A DNA stretch of 64,000 nt from Staphylococcus shinii (GCF_017583065.1 NZ_JAGEVL010000005.1:310001-374000); one strand, 5' to 3'; counted from the first letter of the stretch, positions 34,689-45,912 are shown. Notes: generated by a model not told the origin, from the sequence alone. Made by a program: numbers and translations.

Positions 34689-35670
34689 ATTGAGACCTCC
34701 AAGTTTTAATAATTTCTTCTAAATCATCCAATTGTGAATCCGTAGCAATAGAATAACGCACGTAGTCATTCATTTCTGTTCCATTATATAATCTAGGTAA
34801 AAAACCATGTGCTTGAATATATTCCCCTAAGTTTTGTGCTTCCGTTCCTTTAGTAAGTACAAAATTAGTAGATGATGGAAATACGACCATAATATCTGCA
34901 ACATAATCGTTAAATAAGTTTCTTAGTCTAAGTGCTAATTGACGTTGATGTTCTATAAATTGTTTGGTTTTTTCAGGATGTTCAAACATATACAAAGCAA
35001 TGTGTAGGGTAAGCGTATTTAATGGGTAGGGATGCTCAATACTCTGTATATGTTGAATCGTCTCTGGTGTACCAATTAGAACGCCCAACCTTAAGCCAGC
35101 GATACCGAACGCTTTTGACAAGGTACGCATTTGTAGTACGTGTGGTTGCATATCAAAGTTGTAAGCTTCACCGAAATCCAAGTATGCTTCATCTATTACG
35201 AAATAACCACCAATATTGTTCATTTTGTCAGCGATAGCTGTTAAAAATGTAGTACCATATTGCTTACCTGATGGATTGTGTGGATTGCTCATTATAAAGA
35301 ATGCAGGCTGCACTTCCTCGATACGTTGTAAAATCTGTTCAAGATTAAATGTTAAATCGTCTTCAGCTTGCACAAATTCAATAGGACGATTTACTTGAGC
35401 AGCATAAGCTTGGTACATGAAAAAATCTGGATTAAGTGTTAATGCCGGACCCTCTGGCATGATTAGCATTAATTTTTGAATCAGTTCATCAGATCCATTA
35501 CCAGCTATGACTTGTTCAGCAGTAAAGCCATAATAATTTGCATAAGCGTCTTTAAAGCGTTCGTATTCGTCATCTGGATAAAAGTTAAAGGCAGCATCTT
35601 GTATTATTGTAGCTAGTTGTGAATCTGTTAAAGGACGAAGTGGACTTTCATTTTTGTTAATTCTTATCAT
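34666..35670 (-). CDS. hisC: histidinol-phosphate aminotransferase
   Basis: A 334-residue PLP enzyme of fold type I, slightly short for the family (about 350) as in staphylococci. N-terminal RINKNESPLRP, the SNPHNPSGKQ motif, the IDEAYLDFGE aspartate pair and the PLP lysine in MRTLSKAFGIAGLRLG are present. Its ATG overlaps the hisD stop by one base (TAATG). Confidence 0.94.
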   Translation of the reverse strand: MIRINKNESPLRPLTDSQLATIIQDAAFNFYPDDEYERFKDAYANYYGFTAEQVIAGNGSDELIQKLMLIMPEGPALTLNPDFFMYQAYAAQVNRPIEFVQAEDDLTFNLEQILQRIEEVQPAFFIMSNPHNPSGKQYGTTFLTAIADKMNNIGGYFVIDEAYLDFGEAYNFDMQPHVLQMRTLSKAFGIAGLRLGVLIGTPETIQHIQSIEHPYPLNTLTLHIALYMFEHPEKTKQFIEHQRQLALRLRNLFNDYVADIMVVFPSSTNFVLTKGTEAQNLGEYIQAHGFLPRLYNGTEMNDYVRYSIATDSQLDDLEEIIKTWRSQYDLSKNA

Positions 35671-36929
35671 TAATATGACCCCTTTGTCGTTCTAATTTCA
35701 ATAGATTGTTCATGATTATATAGTTGTTCAATATGGGCAAGTTCACGAGCAGGCTTTTCAATTTGATTGAAGGTATCTTGAGACAAATCTATGACCGAGT
35801 GACGCGTTAAAAAGTCATTCACTGATAAACCGTTCGTAAATCTTGCTGTTTGATTCGTAGGTAATACATGGCTTGGTCCAGCAACATAATCACCTATGAC
35901 TTCTGGTGAATAATGACCTAAAAATAGAGCTCCTACATAGCGTACATGATTTAAATAGTCTCGTGGTGAAGCGGTTTGGATTGATGCATGTTCAGGTGCG
36001 ATTTGATTCATTAAATCACAAGCTTCTGTGAAATCATCAACAGCAATCAAGAAATGGTGATTAGCTAAACTTGCCTTTACGATAGATTGACGTTCAATGT
36101 CAGTGAGTGTTTGTTGAATCTTTTGTTCGAGTTGTTGTAGCAGTTCCTCATCTTCACTAATAACAAATGTACGTGCTAATTCATCATGCTCAGCTTGCGC
36201 AAATACATCATATGTAATCGCATCTAAATCAGCAGTCTTATCAATGATTAAAGCAATTTCACTTGGTCCTGCAATTTGATCTATACCTACTTGACCAAAA
36301 AGATATTTTTTCGCATAAGCGACATATTGATTGCCTGGGCCGACAATTTTATCAACTTTAGGTATCGTTTCAGTTCCATAAGCAAGTGCAGCTATACTTT
36401 GCGCGCCACCAACTTGAAATACATCATCAACGCCAGCAATATAACATGCGGCCAAAACGATATCAGGTAGGCCATCTGCTTGCGGCGGTGTTACAACAGT
36501 TATATTTTCGACTCCTGCAACTTTCGCAAGTGTTGCAGTCATTAATACAGTTGAAGGGTAGCTCGCTTTGCCACCTGGTACATACACACCAACGCGTTCT
36601 ATAGGATGATACATTTCATAACATTCAATAGAACCTTGCTGATCTGTCCATTTGATAGATTTTTGGTAAGTCTCAATACGAGCGTGACTGTGTTGTAAAG
36701 CTTCTCGCAAGTTATTGTCTAACCGGTGGAAGGCTGCTTCTAACTCTGAGAATGGAATTGCTAATTGAGGTGTATCTACTTTGTCTAACTCTTTATTGTA
36801 GGCTTTGAGTGCTTGATCACCTTCCAATTTAACTTTTTCACAAATTGTTTTAACTAGGGGATACAAATCCTCATTTAAAGAGGACTGATCTAAATAGTCA
36901 TTTAAAAATGTCGCTTTATTTATAATCAA
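35670..36929 (-). CDS. hisD: histidinol dehydrogenase
   Basis: A 419-residue zinc-dependent enzyme for the last two oxidations to histidine. Family motifs: [39 protein letters not shown] (metal and catalytic His/Glu) and PEHASIQ and AGPSHVLPT. Translation begins at TTG behind GGAGGTGTC; no in-frame ATG fits. It overlaps the end of hisG by 14 bases. Confidence 0.95.
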   Translation of the reverse strand: MIINKATFLNDYLDQSSLNEDLYPLVKTICEKVKLEGDQALKAYNKELDKVDTPQLAIPFSELEAAFHRLDNNLREALQHSHARIETYQKSIKWTDQQGSIECYEMYHPIERVGVYVPGGKASYPSTVLMTATLAKVAGVENITVVTPPQADGLPDIVLAACYIAGVDDVFQVGGAQSIAALAYGTETIPKVDKIVGPGNQYVAYAKKYLFGQVGIDQIAGPSEIALIIDKTADLDAITYDVFAQAEHDELARTFVISEDEELLQQLEQKIQQTLTDIERQSIVKASLANHHFLIAVDDFTEACDLMNQIAPEHASIQTASPRDYLNHVRYVGALFLGHYSPEVIGDYVAGPSHVLPTNQTARFTNGLSVNDFLTRHSVIDLSQDTFNQIEKPARELAHIEQLYNHEQSIEIRTTKGSY

Positions 36930-37533
36930 TGAGTGACACCTCCAAAGTTTGAATTAAATCGTCAATTTCCGTTGATTTTTTAAAGTATGATTGCTTGTTG
37001 GTAATAAGTTTTGCATTTATATTCTTAATGGTATCTTTTTCGACTAACCCATTAGATTTCAATGTTGTACCGGTTTGGACGATATCAACGATGCCATCTA
37101 CCATATCAACTAAACAAGCTAACTCGATAGAACCAGATAACTTTACAAGCTCTACATCAAGTCCCTGTGATTCAAAATATTTACGCGCGGTTTTCATATA
37201 GGAAGTAGCAACTTTAGTGAAAGTAGTTGTTTCTGGTTTAGAAGCTAAAGCAAAGTGACAATTGCCAAAAGGTAAGTCCAAAAGGTTATTGATTGTATAA
37301 TTACTTTCTTCCAGTACATCACTTCCGACAATACCTACGTCTGCTACACCTTGTTCTACATAGATAGGGACATCACTCCCTTTAACTAATACAAATTGGA
37401 TAGAACCAACAGTAATTAATAATTGACGTTCTCTCTGTTCTAACGCTTGTGCATATGATTGTTCATTTATTTCCTTTAAATAAGCAATAAAGCTTTTTAA
37501 TAATCTTCCTTTTGCTAAAGCTACTGTAAGCAT
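36916..37533 (-). CDS. hisG: ATP phosphoribosyltransferase, short form
   Basis: A 205-residue short-form HisG without the C-terminal histidine-binding domain. It starts with [11 protein letters not shown] and has VGSDVLEES, the substrate-binding [23 protein letters not shown]. Short HisG proteins are inactive without the HisZ subunit, whose gene lies just upstream (16 bases apart). Confidence 0.95.
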   Translation of the reverse strand: MLTVALAKGRLLKSFIAYLKEINEQSYAQALEQRERQLLITVGSIQFVLVKGSDVPIYVEQGVADVGIVGSDVLEESNYTINNLLDLPFGNCHFALASKPETTTFTKVATSYMKTARKYFESQGLDVELVKLSGSIELACLVDMVDGIVDIVQTGTTLKSNGLVEKDTIKNINAKLITNKQSYFKKSTEIDDLIQTLEVSLIDYK

Positions 37534-37549
37534 GTGCGTCGCTCCTTTT

Positions 37550-38365
37550 TTATAAAATAAATCCGAGTCCGAATCCTTCTAAATCACCTTTGTAAAAACC
37601 ACCAGTTAGTTGTTGATATTTATTTTCTTTAAGATGACATCTCATGAATGCGCCTTTGTAATATGAACGGGGTGGCTGTGGCGTAATATCTAGATGTATA
37701 TCATTAATACCGAGTGATTTGAACCACTGTTCCCAACGTCTTAACGCTTGTATTGTACGATGATCATGTTGGAAAATCTGACTTAATAAATCTAGTTGTT
37801 CTGTCGTTTTAGTAGTTAGTAATTGAACGATTGGATGAGCGATACCAAGTTGCGAAGTAAGCTCTGAAATATTGCGTTCTTGAATGAGTTTTAATATCTC
37901 ATTAGTTTGCTCTTTAGTCGTTAAAAGTAAGTCAATAAGCTGGTAATGACCTAAAATAACAAAATCTATCTCATCGTTAAGTGAGGTTTTTATAAACTCA
38001 TAAAAAGCCATAAAGTCTTCTTGCATATCTGTAATGGTAGGGTTGTAGTGTTCTATACCTAATTGAGTATAGACTTCATTATCACGCACAATAGGTCCTG
38101 AATAAGCTACATTGCTTAACTGTCGTGGATAATTACTATAATAACGCAATAATTGATCAGTAAAATCATTGCGTAGCGCAAAGATATGATGGTCATGTTG
38201 CCAGAAACTACGCTCTGTCATTTGTTGAAGGTCGTCTTTTGTAAGTGTTTGCCATGATAGAGATTCGATAAAGCTGAAATCGACAAGTTTAAATCCGGCT
38301 TGTTGAAAATGCTTTAAAAATGCGAGTTCAATTTCTTTGTTTTTAATAAGTGTTGTAGCATTCAT
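37550..38365 (-). CDS. hisZ: ATP phosphoribosyltransferase regulatory subunit, short HisZ
   Basis: A 271-residue relative of histidyl-tRNA synthetase without charging activity. The class II core is seen in the SFIESLSW strand, the [15 protein letters not shown] motif 2 and the C-terminal [15 protein letters not shown] motif-3-like end. It is about 100 residues shorter than HisZ of Bacillus (about 390) and lacks the C-terminal anticodon-binding-like part, as I believe is usual in staphylococci. It is the first gene of the nine-gene his operon. No T-box leader was found; a candidate promoter (TTGAAT, 17 bases, TAAAGT on the minus strand near 38430-38460) overlaps an AAAGTG-N13-CACTTT inverted repeat at 38409-38433. 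Confidence 0.9.
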   Translation of the reverse strand: MNATTLIKNKEIELAFLKHFQQAGFKLVDFSFIESLSWQTLTKDDLQQMTERSFWQHDHHIFALRNDFTDQLLRYYSNYPRQLSNVAYSGPIVRDNEVYTQLGIEHYNPTITDMQEDFMAFYEFIKTSLNDEIDFVILGHYQLIDLLLTTKEQTNEILKLIQERNISELTSQLGIAHPIVQLLTTKTTEQLDLLSQIFQHDHRTIQALRRWEQWFKSLGINDIHLDITPQPPRSYYKGAFMRCHLKENKYQQLTGGFYKGDLEGFGLGFIL

Positions 38366-38543
38366 AATATAACCATCCTTTACATTTACTTTGTTTCTCT
38401 ACCGAACTAAAGTGAATTGATAAAGAACACTTTAACATAGATATTTTTGTAATTCAATAAATATTCTGAAAATAATGGACAGAGTTCATTTTAGCTCCCT
38501 TAAAATATATACATGATGCATTTTAATAAAAAATAAAAGTAAA

Positions 38544-38580
38544 GCCCGAGCATAAATAGATGTCTCGGACTTAGTGTGTT
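38544..38580 (-). terminator. terminator of dsdA (minus strand)
   Basis: On the minus strand GTCCGAG (38570-38564) pairs with CTCGGGC (38550-38544, one G-T pair), then TTTACTTTTATTTTTT. The 379-base gap 38366-38744 otherwise holds only the his promoter region. Confidence 0.6.
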
Positions 38581-38744
38581 TAGTCATCGTTAAATAGGCG
38601 CATTAACAAAATTACTTTTCCAAAAATTGATCGCTGTCCCACTATACAATTCTAAGTTTTGATAGTAACAAAATTAAATTTAACTAGTAATGTTATTTAT
38701 TTTGATTGAGTGATTTTTGTATATTGTTGTAGTGAAGAGTGAAA

Positions 38745-40061
38745 TTAATATTTATTATTTTCAACTAAGTTCTTGCCATAATCTACGTACTTGAGCATTT
38801 CATCTTTAGGCACCATATTACCTCCTGTTGCCCAAACGATGTGGTTCGCATTTTCTACAGCAATTCCATTATTGATTGCTGATTGAGTTGTTGGTTTTAT
38901 ACCAGCAAAGCCAGAAGCTGCTGAAGGTTCAATGAATATGTGTTCTTTTTGGCTCAAAGCGTATAAATAGCGATACATTTGCTTATCAGATACAGTACAT
39001 GCACCATAAAGTATGTTATTCATTATTTGTCCAACGAGGCGAGAAGGACGTGATACTGCTAAACCGTCAGCATCAGTACGGCCATCCAAACCAATATCTG
39101 TGACAGCAATAGTGTCATGGAGCTGGGTCATCATTCCTAGTAACATACATGGGGCATGTGTAGGTTCAACAAACACACAATAAACATGCTCACCCAGCAT
39201 TCGATTTAAGCCAAAAGTCACGCCACCAGGGCCACCACCAACACCACATGGTAGATATACAAAGAGAGGATGTTCAGCATCAACTTGTATATTTTGTTCT
39301 CTAATTTGTGATTTTAATCTTAAAGCTGCTACGGCATAGCCTAAGAACAAATCGGCTGATCCTTCATCATCGACAAAGTGGCAAGTTGGGTCATGTTCCG
39401 CTGCTTTTCTGCCTTCTGCAACTGCAAATTGATAATCAGATTGATGTTCGATAACTTCTACACCACGGTCGCGTAATAAATCTTTTTTCCATTGACGTGC
39501 GTCACTCGACATATGGACCGTTACACTGAATCCGAGTTTCGCGCTTATAATACCGATACTTAAACCGAGATTTCCTGTTGAACCAACCGCCACGTTATAC
39601 TGGCTGAATAGTGCTTGATATTGTGGTTCAGCTAAAATACTGTAATCATCGCTATAGTTTAAACCGCCTTGATCTACTGCAATAGTTTCTGCTAGTTTCA
39701 ATACTTCGTAAATACCGCCACGTGCTTTTATGGAACCAGAAATTGCAAGGTGACTATCGCATTTAAGCCATAACTTTCCTATATTTGTTTGAAAATCTGA
39801 TTTTGTTAATGCATCTTGCATAAATGGAATTTGTTTTAAAGGTGATTCTATTAAGCCATCATTCTTCTCAGTTTCAGGAAAAACTATACGAATATAGCTG
39901 GCAAACCTATCCAATCTTGCAGCAGCTTCTTCAATATCGTCTATAGAAAAAGGGAATGATTCTGACTTTTGAAAATTTGGGTTTTCCCAGAATAAAGGTG
40001 TATAGTTTTGTAACTTATTGATTAAAGGAAAAGTTTGTTTAAGTTGATTGAGTGTAGTCAT
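38745..40061 (-). CDS. dsdA: D-serine dehydratase (D-serine ammonia-lyase)
   Basis: A 438-residue PLP enzyme turning D-serine into pyruvate and ammonia. The PLP lysine is K112 in SGSIKARGG, the phosphate loop GSTGNLGLS (about 192-200) and [14 protein letters not shown] are intact, and the length is close to E. coli DsdA (442). The start MTTLNQ lies behind CAGGAGG; a longer reading from 40097 is rejected. No DsdX permease or DsdC regulator is adjacent. Staphylococcus saprophyticus is known for this enzyme, which lets it grow in D-serine-rich urine; this supports the species-group inference. Confidence 0.93.
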   Translation of the reverse strand: MTTLNQLKQTFPLINKLQNYTPLFWENPNFQKSESFPFSIDDIEEAAARLDRFASYIRIVFPETEKNDGLIESPLKQIPFMQDALTKSDFQTNIGKLWLKCDSHLAISGSIKARGGIYEVLKLAETIAVDQGGLNYSDDYSILAEPQYQALFSQYNVAVGSTGNLGLSIGIISAKLGFSVTVHMSSDARQWKKDLLRDRGVEVIEHQSDYQFAVAEGRKAAEHDPTCHFVDDEGSADLFLGYAVAALRLKSQIREQNIQVDAEHPLFVYLPCGVGGGPGGVTFGLNRMLGEHVYCVFVEPTHAPCMLLGMMTQLHDTIAVTDIGLDGRTDADGLAVSRPSRLVGQIMNNILYGACTVSDKQMYRYLYALSQKEHIFIEPSAASGFAGIKPTTQSAINNGIAVENANHIVWATGGNMVPKDEMLKYVDYGKNLVENNKY

Positions 40062-40244
40062 GGTAATCCTCCTGCAGTACGAATTTATCTCATTCATATT
40101 ATAGCAAATTGTGTTTGTTTATCGGTACATGGACTTATATATTATGGTAGTGTGAATAAATAAATGCTCTTTTATTAACAATTATTGAATAAAATCGTTC
40201 ATCGCGTATGTCAGTGAAATATAGGTAAAGTTAACAAACAGAAA

Positions 40245-40292
40245 AGAAGTGGAGCAGCCATCAAGGGTTAATTTGATTGCTGTTCCACTTCT
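40245..40292. terminator. terminator after ppk
   Basis: A 20-base arm (40245-40264, AGAAGTGGAGCAGCCATCAA) pairs with 40273-40292 with two mismatches, next to A- and T-rich flanks. It lies about 90 bases past the ppk stop on the minus strand. The gap 40062-40382 also contains the upstream region of dsdA; no further gene was seen. Confidence 0.7.
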
Positions 40293-40382
40293 TATAAGGT
40301 CATATCACGTCTAATATTCACTTATGCAACAATTTGAACGCTTTAGAGACGTGACTTTAAATCAAATCTTTATGTTAAGAAT

Positions 40383-42542
40383 TTATTTTTTAAAAGATTT
40401 TCGTATCTTAGTAAACCAGCCTTTACGATTATTAGCTGAAATAACTTGAGGATGTGCAGATTTTTCTTGTAAAGATTCACCAAATTTTATAGCTTCATTC
40501 ATAAGATAAGCTTGTGAATTTAATGGTGACAAATTATTTTCAATATAGTGATAATTGCCATGTTGATCTTGGTAACGTCCTTTTTGATTATCAGAAAGTT
40601 GAAGATTCATATAATCTAATAGACGGCTTGCGATCGCTTTATCTTCAACAGGGAACAAAATTTCTACACGTTTAATCATATTTCTCGTCATCGCATCTGC
40701 AGATGAAAGATAAATGTTATCTTCTCCATTATTATGGAAATAATAAATACGAGAATGTTCTAAAAAGCGTCCAACTATACTCACTACTTCAATATTTTCA
40801 CTGATGCCCGGAACACCTGGTTTTAAGCAACAAATTCCACGAATAATAAGTTGCACTTTAACACCGGCACATGATGCTTCAAATAATTTGAGTATAATGT
40901 CTTTATCAGTTAAAGAGTTCATCTTCATAATAATTTTCCCATTACCATATTGTAGCTGCGCCTTGATTTCGTTATCTATACGCGCTAAAAAGACGTCACG
41001 GATATCAAATGGGGCAACAATTAATTTGTTATAAATTGGTTTTATTGAGTAACCACTGAGATAGTTAAAGAAGTTAATTGCATCTTCAGCAATCTCATTG
41101 TTCGTCGTTATAATCCCCATATCAGTGTAAAGTTTAGCGGTTTTATCATTATAATTACCAGTTCCTAGATGTACAAAAGAAGTAAGTTTATTATTAATAC
41201 GTTTAACTACTAGTGAAATTTTACTATGTGTTTTTAAATGTGTCATACCATAAATAACATGGCAACCAGCGTCTTCTAGCATTCTAGCCCAATGTACATT
41301 GTTTTCTTCATCGAAACGTGCTTTTAATTCTACAAGTACGGTAACTTGTTTACCGTTTTCTGCGGCATTTTTTAAGCTATTAATAATAGGTGAGTCTTTG
41401 CTGACACGATAAAGTGTCTGTTTAATGGCAATCGTATCAGGATCTTCAGATGCTTCACGTATAAAATCTACTATAGGTTCGAAAGATTCATAGGGATGAT
41501 GAAAAAATATATCTCTTTTAAGAGAGAGATCAAAAATATTATTATCGCCTAAAGATTGTGGAATTTGTGGTACATATTTATTATATTTTAAGTGTTTTAA
41601 TTTATTAGATAAATGACCAACTAAATCAGAAAGCATAGTTAAGTCAAGTGGTCCATCTAAGAAATAAACATCATTATCATGAACTTCTAATTGATTCATT
41701 ATCCATATAATATCTTCATGTGTTGTATCTCTACCATCTACTTCTAAACGCACTGCTGTACCGCGTTTACGCTCTTTTAAGAAACGTTCAATTTCAATTA
41801 ATAAATCTTCTGCACCGTCTTCATGGATGGTTAAATCTGCATTTCTTGTAATTCTAAAGGTAAAAGTATTTATGACATTAAACCCTGTGAACAAATCATT
41901 TATAAAATAAGTGATAATGTCTTCGACCATAATAATGTATTGTTTATCACCTTCATTCAGTGCGTAAAAACGTGGTATTAATGATGGGATTTGTACAATA
42001 GCAGAATTAATTTCATCAGGTGTATCTATATTTACAAAAATGTTTAAACTCTTATTATTTAATTTAGGAAAAGGATGGTAAGCATCGATACCTAATGGTG
42101 TCAAAGTAGGTAGTATACCAACTTTGAATTCTGTTTCAAGTTGTGCTAAAAGCGTTTCAGGTAACTTATGAGGTTTTACGATTTCTACTTGATACTGACG
42201 TAAATTATTGATTAATTCATTATAAATTTCATACTGTAAATCAACGTTTTTTTTGTTTTTAATTTTAATCTGGTCAAGTTGTTCCTTTGGTGTTAATTGT
42301 GCTTTATTTTCTGGTTTATCATAGCCCATTTTGACTTGATCTTGTAGACCGGCTACTCGTACCATAAAAAATTCATCTAAATTTGAGCTAAATATAGAAA
42401 CAAAGTTAAGCTGTTCTAATAAAGGGTTGTTTTTATCTTGTGCTTCTTGTAATACACGATAGTTAAAATCTAACCAACTTAGCTCTCTATTATTATAATA
42501 TTGTGGTGAATTTAAATACTTATCTCCCAAATTTCTATGCAT
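40383..42542 (-). CDS. ppk: polyphosphate kinase
   Basis: A 719-residue PPK1 that reversibly polymerises the gamma-phosphate of ATP into polyphosphate. N-terminal domain [15 protein letters not shown], head domain, and two phospholipase-D-like catalytic domains are recognisable: [11 protein letters not shown] with the arginine/glutamate site, [12 protein letters not shown] carrying the phosphorylated histidine (HxK), HLGTGNYN, and in the last domain [14 protein letters not shown] and [12 protein letters not shown] with the second catalytic histidine. Length is normal. It follows ppx by 68 bases; the pair forms a synthesis-degradation operon. Confidence 0.95.
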   Translation of the reverse strand: MHRNLGDKYLNSPQYYNNRELSWLDFNYRVLQEAQDKNNPLLEQLNFVSIFSSNLDEFFMVRVAGLQDQVKMGYDKPENKAQLTPKEQLDQIKIKNKKNVDLQYEIYNELINNLRQYQVEIVKPHKLPETLLAQLETEFKVGILPTLTPLGIDAYHPFPKLNNKSLNIFVNIDTPDEINSAIVQIPSLIPRFYALNEGDKQYIIMVEDIITYFINDLFTGFNVINTFTFRITRNADLTIHEDGAEDLLIEIERFLKERKRGTAVRLEVDGRDTTHEDIIWIMNQLEVHDNDVYFLDGPLDLTMLSDLVGHLSNKLKHLKYNKYVPQIPQSLGDNNIFDLSLKRDIFFHHPYESFEPIVDFIREASEDPDTIAIKQTLYRVSKDSPIINSLKNAAENGKQVTVLVELKARFDEENNVHWARMLEDAGCHVIYGMTHLKTHSKISLVVKRINNKLTSFVHLGTGNYNDKTAKLYTDMGIITTNNEIAEDAINFFNYLSGYSIKPIYNKLIVAPFDIRDVFLARIDNEIKAQLQYGNGKIIMKMNSLTDKDIILKLFEASCAGVKVQLIIRGICCLKPGVPGISENIEVVSIVGRFLEHSRIYYFHNNGEDNIYLSSADAMTRNMIKRVEILFPVEDKAIASRLLDYMNLQLSDNQKGRYQDQHGNYHYIENNLSPLNSQAYLMNEAIKFGESLQEKSAHPQVISANNRKGWFTKIRKSFKK

Positions 42543-42610
42543 AACTGTTATTACACCTCATTAGTAGTCTTAGATACATATTTTGCTACACTTAATTTAT
42601 CATAAGAATT

Positions 42611-44137
42611 TTAAGATTTTGTAAAGATTATAGAAATATTTTCCTTTAAGATTTTATCGATGTGTTTCTTTTGTCTATGCGCTTGGTATTCTTCAGCAAT
42701 AGGTGCGCCATTATAATAAACGTAAAGGATGTACTCACCGTTTTCTTTTTTGAGATTTAAACGCTCAACAGCATTTGTATGAGAGATGTTGAGTGCATTG
42801 ACGAACTTTATAATACCTCCTAAGTATTGGATATTATCTAACTCTTTACCACGAAGCCATTTTGTTTCATGACTAAAGAACTTTAACAGGGATTTATTTT
42901 TAAAACTTGCAAGCAGCGCTAACTTGACACGATCTTCGTGTTTGAAGCCATCAATCATTGAGTTAGCAATAATATAATACGTGTGGGGCGAACTTGAATC
43001 AGCGTCGATAAATCTACCTAGGTAATACAAGTATGCGCCCTCAGCAAATAAAGATTTTTCTTTTGCTGAAACTTCAATTTTATCTAATTTAATTAATTGT
43101 TCTAAGAGTGATTGTGCTAATTTTACACGTTGGTTAGCACTAGCTTCTTCAATACCGTATTCATTTGCTAAATGATACAAGGCATCTGTTCTAATATTTT
43201 CTTTTTTAAATTCTTCTGGGTGACGTTCGCCAATAACATTCATGGCGTAGCCTTCACGAAGGCCTTTTCGAGAGAATGTAAATTGAGTGGCATCTATTTT
43301 ATTAAATAGAGTATTAAAGACTGCTACGGCAGGCAGTATAATATCCACACGGTCTCTACTTAGTCCATCAATATCTTTTAAATCATCACGTGAACTCTTT
43401 TTAATGATTGTATATACTTCTTCAATGTTATCTTCAGACATTGTATAGTTGTGTACGCCACCGATAGGGTATGAGTGTTCAGACTGGTGTATACGTGCTA
43501 CGTTACGAGCAGAACCTCCAATACCTACAAGTGCGACTTCTTGATTTTTTATCCATGATAATTGATCAAATTGTTTAGATAAGAATTTTTCCATATCTTT
43601 AATTGCAGATTTGTCGTTATGGTCTTTGCCAACAAAAAATTTACGTTGTAAAGTAACGACACCGAAAGGGAAACTGTGCGATTTTATTAGTTTTTTATCT
43701 TTAAAGAGTGTGACTTCTGTTGAGCCACCACCAATATCAACAGAAACGCCATCATTAATGTCTGTAGTATGTGTAATTGCATAAAAACCATAAAATGCTT
43801 CTTCTTGATCGTTTATGATTTTAATTTTGATATTAAGTTCTTTTTTTATTTTTTCGAGAATTTTATCTCTATTTGTTGATTGTCTGATTGCTGCAGTAGC
43901 TATAGGATGCAATGCATCAACTTCAAATTTATCAGCTACCTTTTTAAAGCTACTTAGTGTTTCAGTGAGTACTCCAATTCCCTCGTCGTTCATTGCCAAA
44001 TCTTCAGTTAAATACTGGCTTAACCTTGCTGGCGTTTTAATATTTAATAATTCATTTAATCCAGTTTTTTTATCAAATTCGAAAATAACCAATCTAATGG
44101 TATTTGAGCCGATATCAATTAATCCTATACGTTCCAT
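42611..44137 (-). CDS. ppx: exopolyphosphatase (Ppx/GppA family)
   Basis: A 508-residue member of the ASKHA-fold Ppx/GppA phosphatases. The phosphate loops are GLIDIGSNTIRLVIF (residues 5-19) and VSVDIGGGSTEVTLF (about 138-152), followed by the GGSARN segment and a C-terminal HD-like helical domain (about 320-500). It can shorten polyphosphate; pppGpp hydrolysis is an alternative activity in the family and would link it to relP in the same window. The ATG follows AGGAGGC. It precedes ppk in the same operon. Confidence 0.93.
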   Translation of the reverse strand: MERIGLIDIGSNTIRLVIFEFDKKTGLNELLNIKTPARLSQYLTEDLAMNDEGIGVLTETLSSFKKVADKFEVDALHPIATAAIRQSTNRDKILEKIKKELNIKIKIINDQEEAFYGFYAITHTTDINDGVSVDIGGGSTEVTLFKDKKLIKSHSFPFGVVTLQRKFFVGKDHNDKSAIKDMEKFLSKQFDQLSWIKNQEVALVGIGGSARNVARIHQSEHSYPIGGVHNYTMSEDNIEEVYTIIKKSSRDDLKDIDGLSRDRVDIILPAVAVFNTLFNKIDATQFTFSRKGLREGYAMNVIGERHPEEFKKENIRTDALYHLANEYGIEEASANQRVKLAQSLLEQLIKLDKIEVSAKEKSLFAEGAYLYYLGRFIDADSSSPHTYYIIANSMIDGFKHEDRVKLALLASFKNKSLLKFFSHETKWLRGKELDNIQYLGGIIKFVNALNISHTNAVERLNLKKENGEYILYVYYNGAPIAEEYQAHRQKKHIDKILKENISIIFTKS

Positions 44138-44232
44138 AATGCCTCCTAAAATATTAATGAGGTAATTTATATTGTTGTATTTTATTTACCCATTTCTTAA
44201 GTTTATATTACATTAAATATAATAATTTGTTA

Positions 44233-44370
44233 CTAATTATTTTCATACTGCTCAATAGAAATTAATTTAAAATAAATCGCATATATTACAATACATAATA
44301 TAAAACAGACAAATCCACCAGTCAGGTATCTAACAATGAGAGATTTATCTGTTATGTGCATAATTGTCAT
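44233..44370 (-). CDS. possible small membrane protein (45 residues) downstream of the AbgT transporter
   Basis: An in-frame reading from ATG (minus strand, 44370) gives 45 residues: a short charged head (MTIMHITDKSLIVRY), one clear membrane helix (LTGGFVCFILCIVIYAIYF) and a short polar tail ending EQYENN. It begins three bases after the AbgT stop, so it could be made by coupled translation. A second ATG at 44361 is possible. No good Shine-Dalgarno is seen, which keeps confidence low. No similar protein is known to me. Confidence 0.35.
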   Translation of the reverse strand: MTIMHITDKSLIVRYLTGGFVCFILCIVIYAIYFKLISIEQYENN

Positions 44371-44373
44371 ATA

Positions 44374-45912
44374 TTATTTCATATTTAAAGGTCCCCCGGG
44401 TCCTAATGGCCAACCTAATAAATACCAAATAATCATAAACAATGGCCAAACAATACTTAAAATGATGGTATAAGGCATCAAACTTGAAAGTAAGGAACCT
44501 AATTTCATATTATTGTCATATTTTTGCGCATAAGATAATAGTAATGGCAAATATGGCATCATCGGAGTGATTGGATTACTGATAGAATCACCAATTCTAT
44601 AAAGCATTTGTGTAAAAGCTGGATGAAATCCAACAAGCATTAACATTGGTATAAAAATAGGTGCTAAAATTCCCCATTTAGCGGATGCACTACCTATCAG
44701 TAAGTTAATGATTGCGCTTAATAAAATAATGCCTAAGATTAATACAATTCCATTTTGTCCTTGGAGTAATGAAGCTCCTTTGACTGCAATGATAACGCCT
44801 AGATTACTCCACTCTAAGAATGCTAGTAGTTGCGCTGCAAAGAATACTATAACAATAAAAGAACCCATCGATCCCATAGAATCAGCCAACATTTTACCTA
44901 GGTCTTTAGAATTTTGAAATGCTTTCATTTTAATTCCATATACTAAACCAGGTACTAAAAATAAGACTAAAATAATTAGACCGACACCATTAATAATTGG
45001 TGCATCGTTAAGTAAACTACCTGTTTTAGCATTTCTTAGAAAACTATTTTGTGGAATTGCTAAAACAATGAGTAAAGCAATCATTGCAAAGAAGCTTATG
45101 TTTGCCCAAAAAACTGCTTTATTTTCTTCAGGTGTTAATCCTGTATTTTCTTCGTCAACTTTAATATCTGAGTTGGATGTATCATATGTTCCGAGCCTAG
45201 GAATAACAAATCGCATGGTTACCCAATATACAGCTGGTAATAAAACAATAATACTGGCAGCTATGAAGTACCAATTCATTGCGACGTTTACGTGCACATT
45301 ATCATCAACAATTTTTGCTGCAGGCTCTGTAAAAGCATAAAGTAAAGCATCAGACATACCAATCATGACATTAGCTGAGAAACCTCCAAGTGCTGAGGCA
45401 TAAGCCATGGCTAAACCAGCGATAGGGTGATAACCTAATTTAATAAAGACCATGGCAGTAAGTGGAGGTAACACGATAGTAGCGGCATCACCAGCAGCGT
45501 TACCTAAGATGCCAACTAATATAATTACAGGGACTATAATTTTCTTGGGGGCCTTGTGTACTACTTGTATCATCAATTTATCAAAATAGCCTGTTTTTTC
45601 CGATACACCTATTCCTAGCATGACAGCTAATACAAGACCTAGGGCAGGAAATTCAGAAAAATTCTTAACAGCATCATTCAAAATCATTGATAAGCCGTCG
45701 CTACTTAAAATGCTTTTAATTGCAATGGTATCACCTGTGCCAGGATGTTTAACTGTGATAGAGAAAAATGAAATAATCCAAGTTAATACGGCGAGACCTA
45801 AGCACATTAAGAAAAATAAAATACTAGGATCAGGTAATCTGTTACCAATCTTTTCTACTATATTTAAAAATCTATTGATAAGCGTTGGTTTTTCCTTTGA
45901 ATTTAATGACAT
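44374..45912 (-). CDS. AbgT-family transporter
   Basis: A 512-residue membrane protein of the AbgT (p-aminobenzoyl-glutamate transporter) family with about 12 membrane segments. Recognisable parts: NRLPDPSILFF at the start, GNAAGDAATIVLPPLTAMVF, AYASALGGFSANVMIGMSDALL, IGSASAKWGILAPIFIPMLM and SNPITPMMPYLPLLL. Some family members (YdaH, MtrF) export sulphonamides and folate precursors, so both uptake and efflux are possible. The start MSLNSKEK follows TGGGAGG; thirteen more codons upstream are rejected. No hydrolase of the abgAB type is adjacent. Confidence 0.88.
   Translation of the reverse strand: MSLNSKEKPTLINRFLNIVEKIGNRLPDPSILFFLMCLGLAVLTWIISFFSITVKHPGTGDTIAIKSILSSDGLSMILNDAVKNFSEFPALGLVLAVMLGIGVSEKTGYFDKLMIQVVHKAPKKIIVPVIILVGILGNAAGDAATIVLPPLTAMVFIKLGYHPIAGLAMAYASALGGFSANVMIGMSDALLYAFTEPAAKIVDDNVHVNVAMNWYFIAASIIVLLPAVYWVTMRFVIPRLGTYDTSNSDIKVDEENTGLTPEENKAVFWANISFFAMIALLIVLAIPQNSFLRNAKTGSLLNDAPIINGVGLIILVLFLVPGLVYGIKMKAFQNSKDLGKMLADSMGSMGSFIVIVFFAAQLLAFLEWSNLGVIIAVKGASLLQGQNGIVLILGIILLSAIINLLIGSASAKWGILAPIFIPMLMLVGFHPAFTQMLYRIGDSISNPITPMMPYLPLLLSYAQKYDNNMKLGSLLSSLMPYTIILSIVWPLFMIIWYLLGWPLGPGGPLNMK

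Noticed and set aside
38366-38744. T-box leader before hisZ
   Set aside because: No specifier loop, no conserved T-box sequence and no terminator/antiterminator pair were seen.
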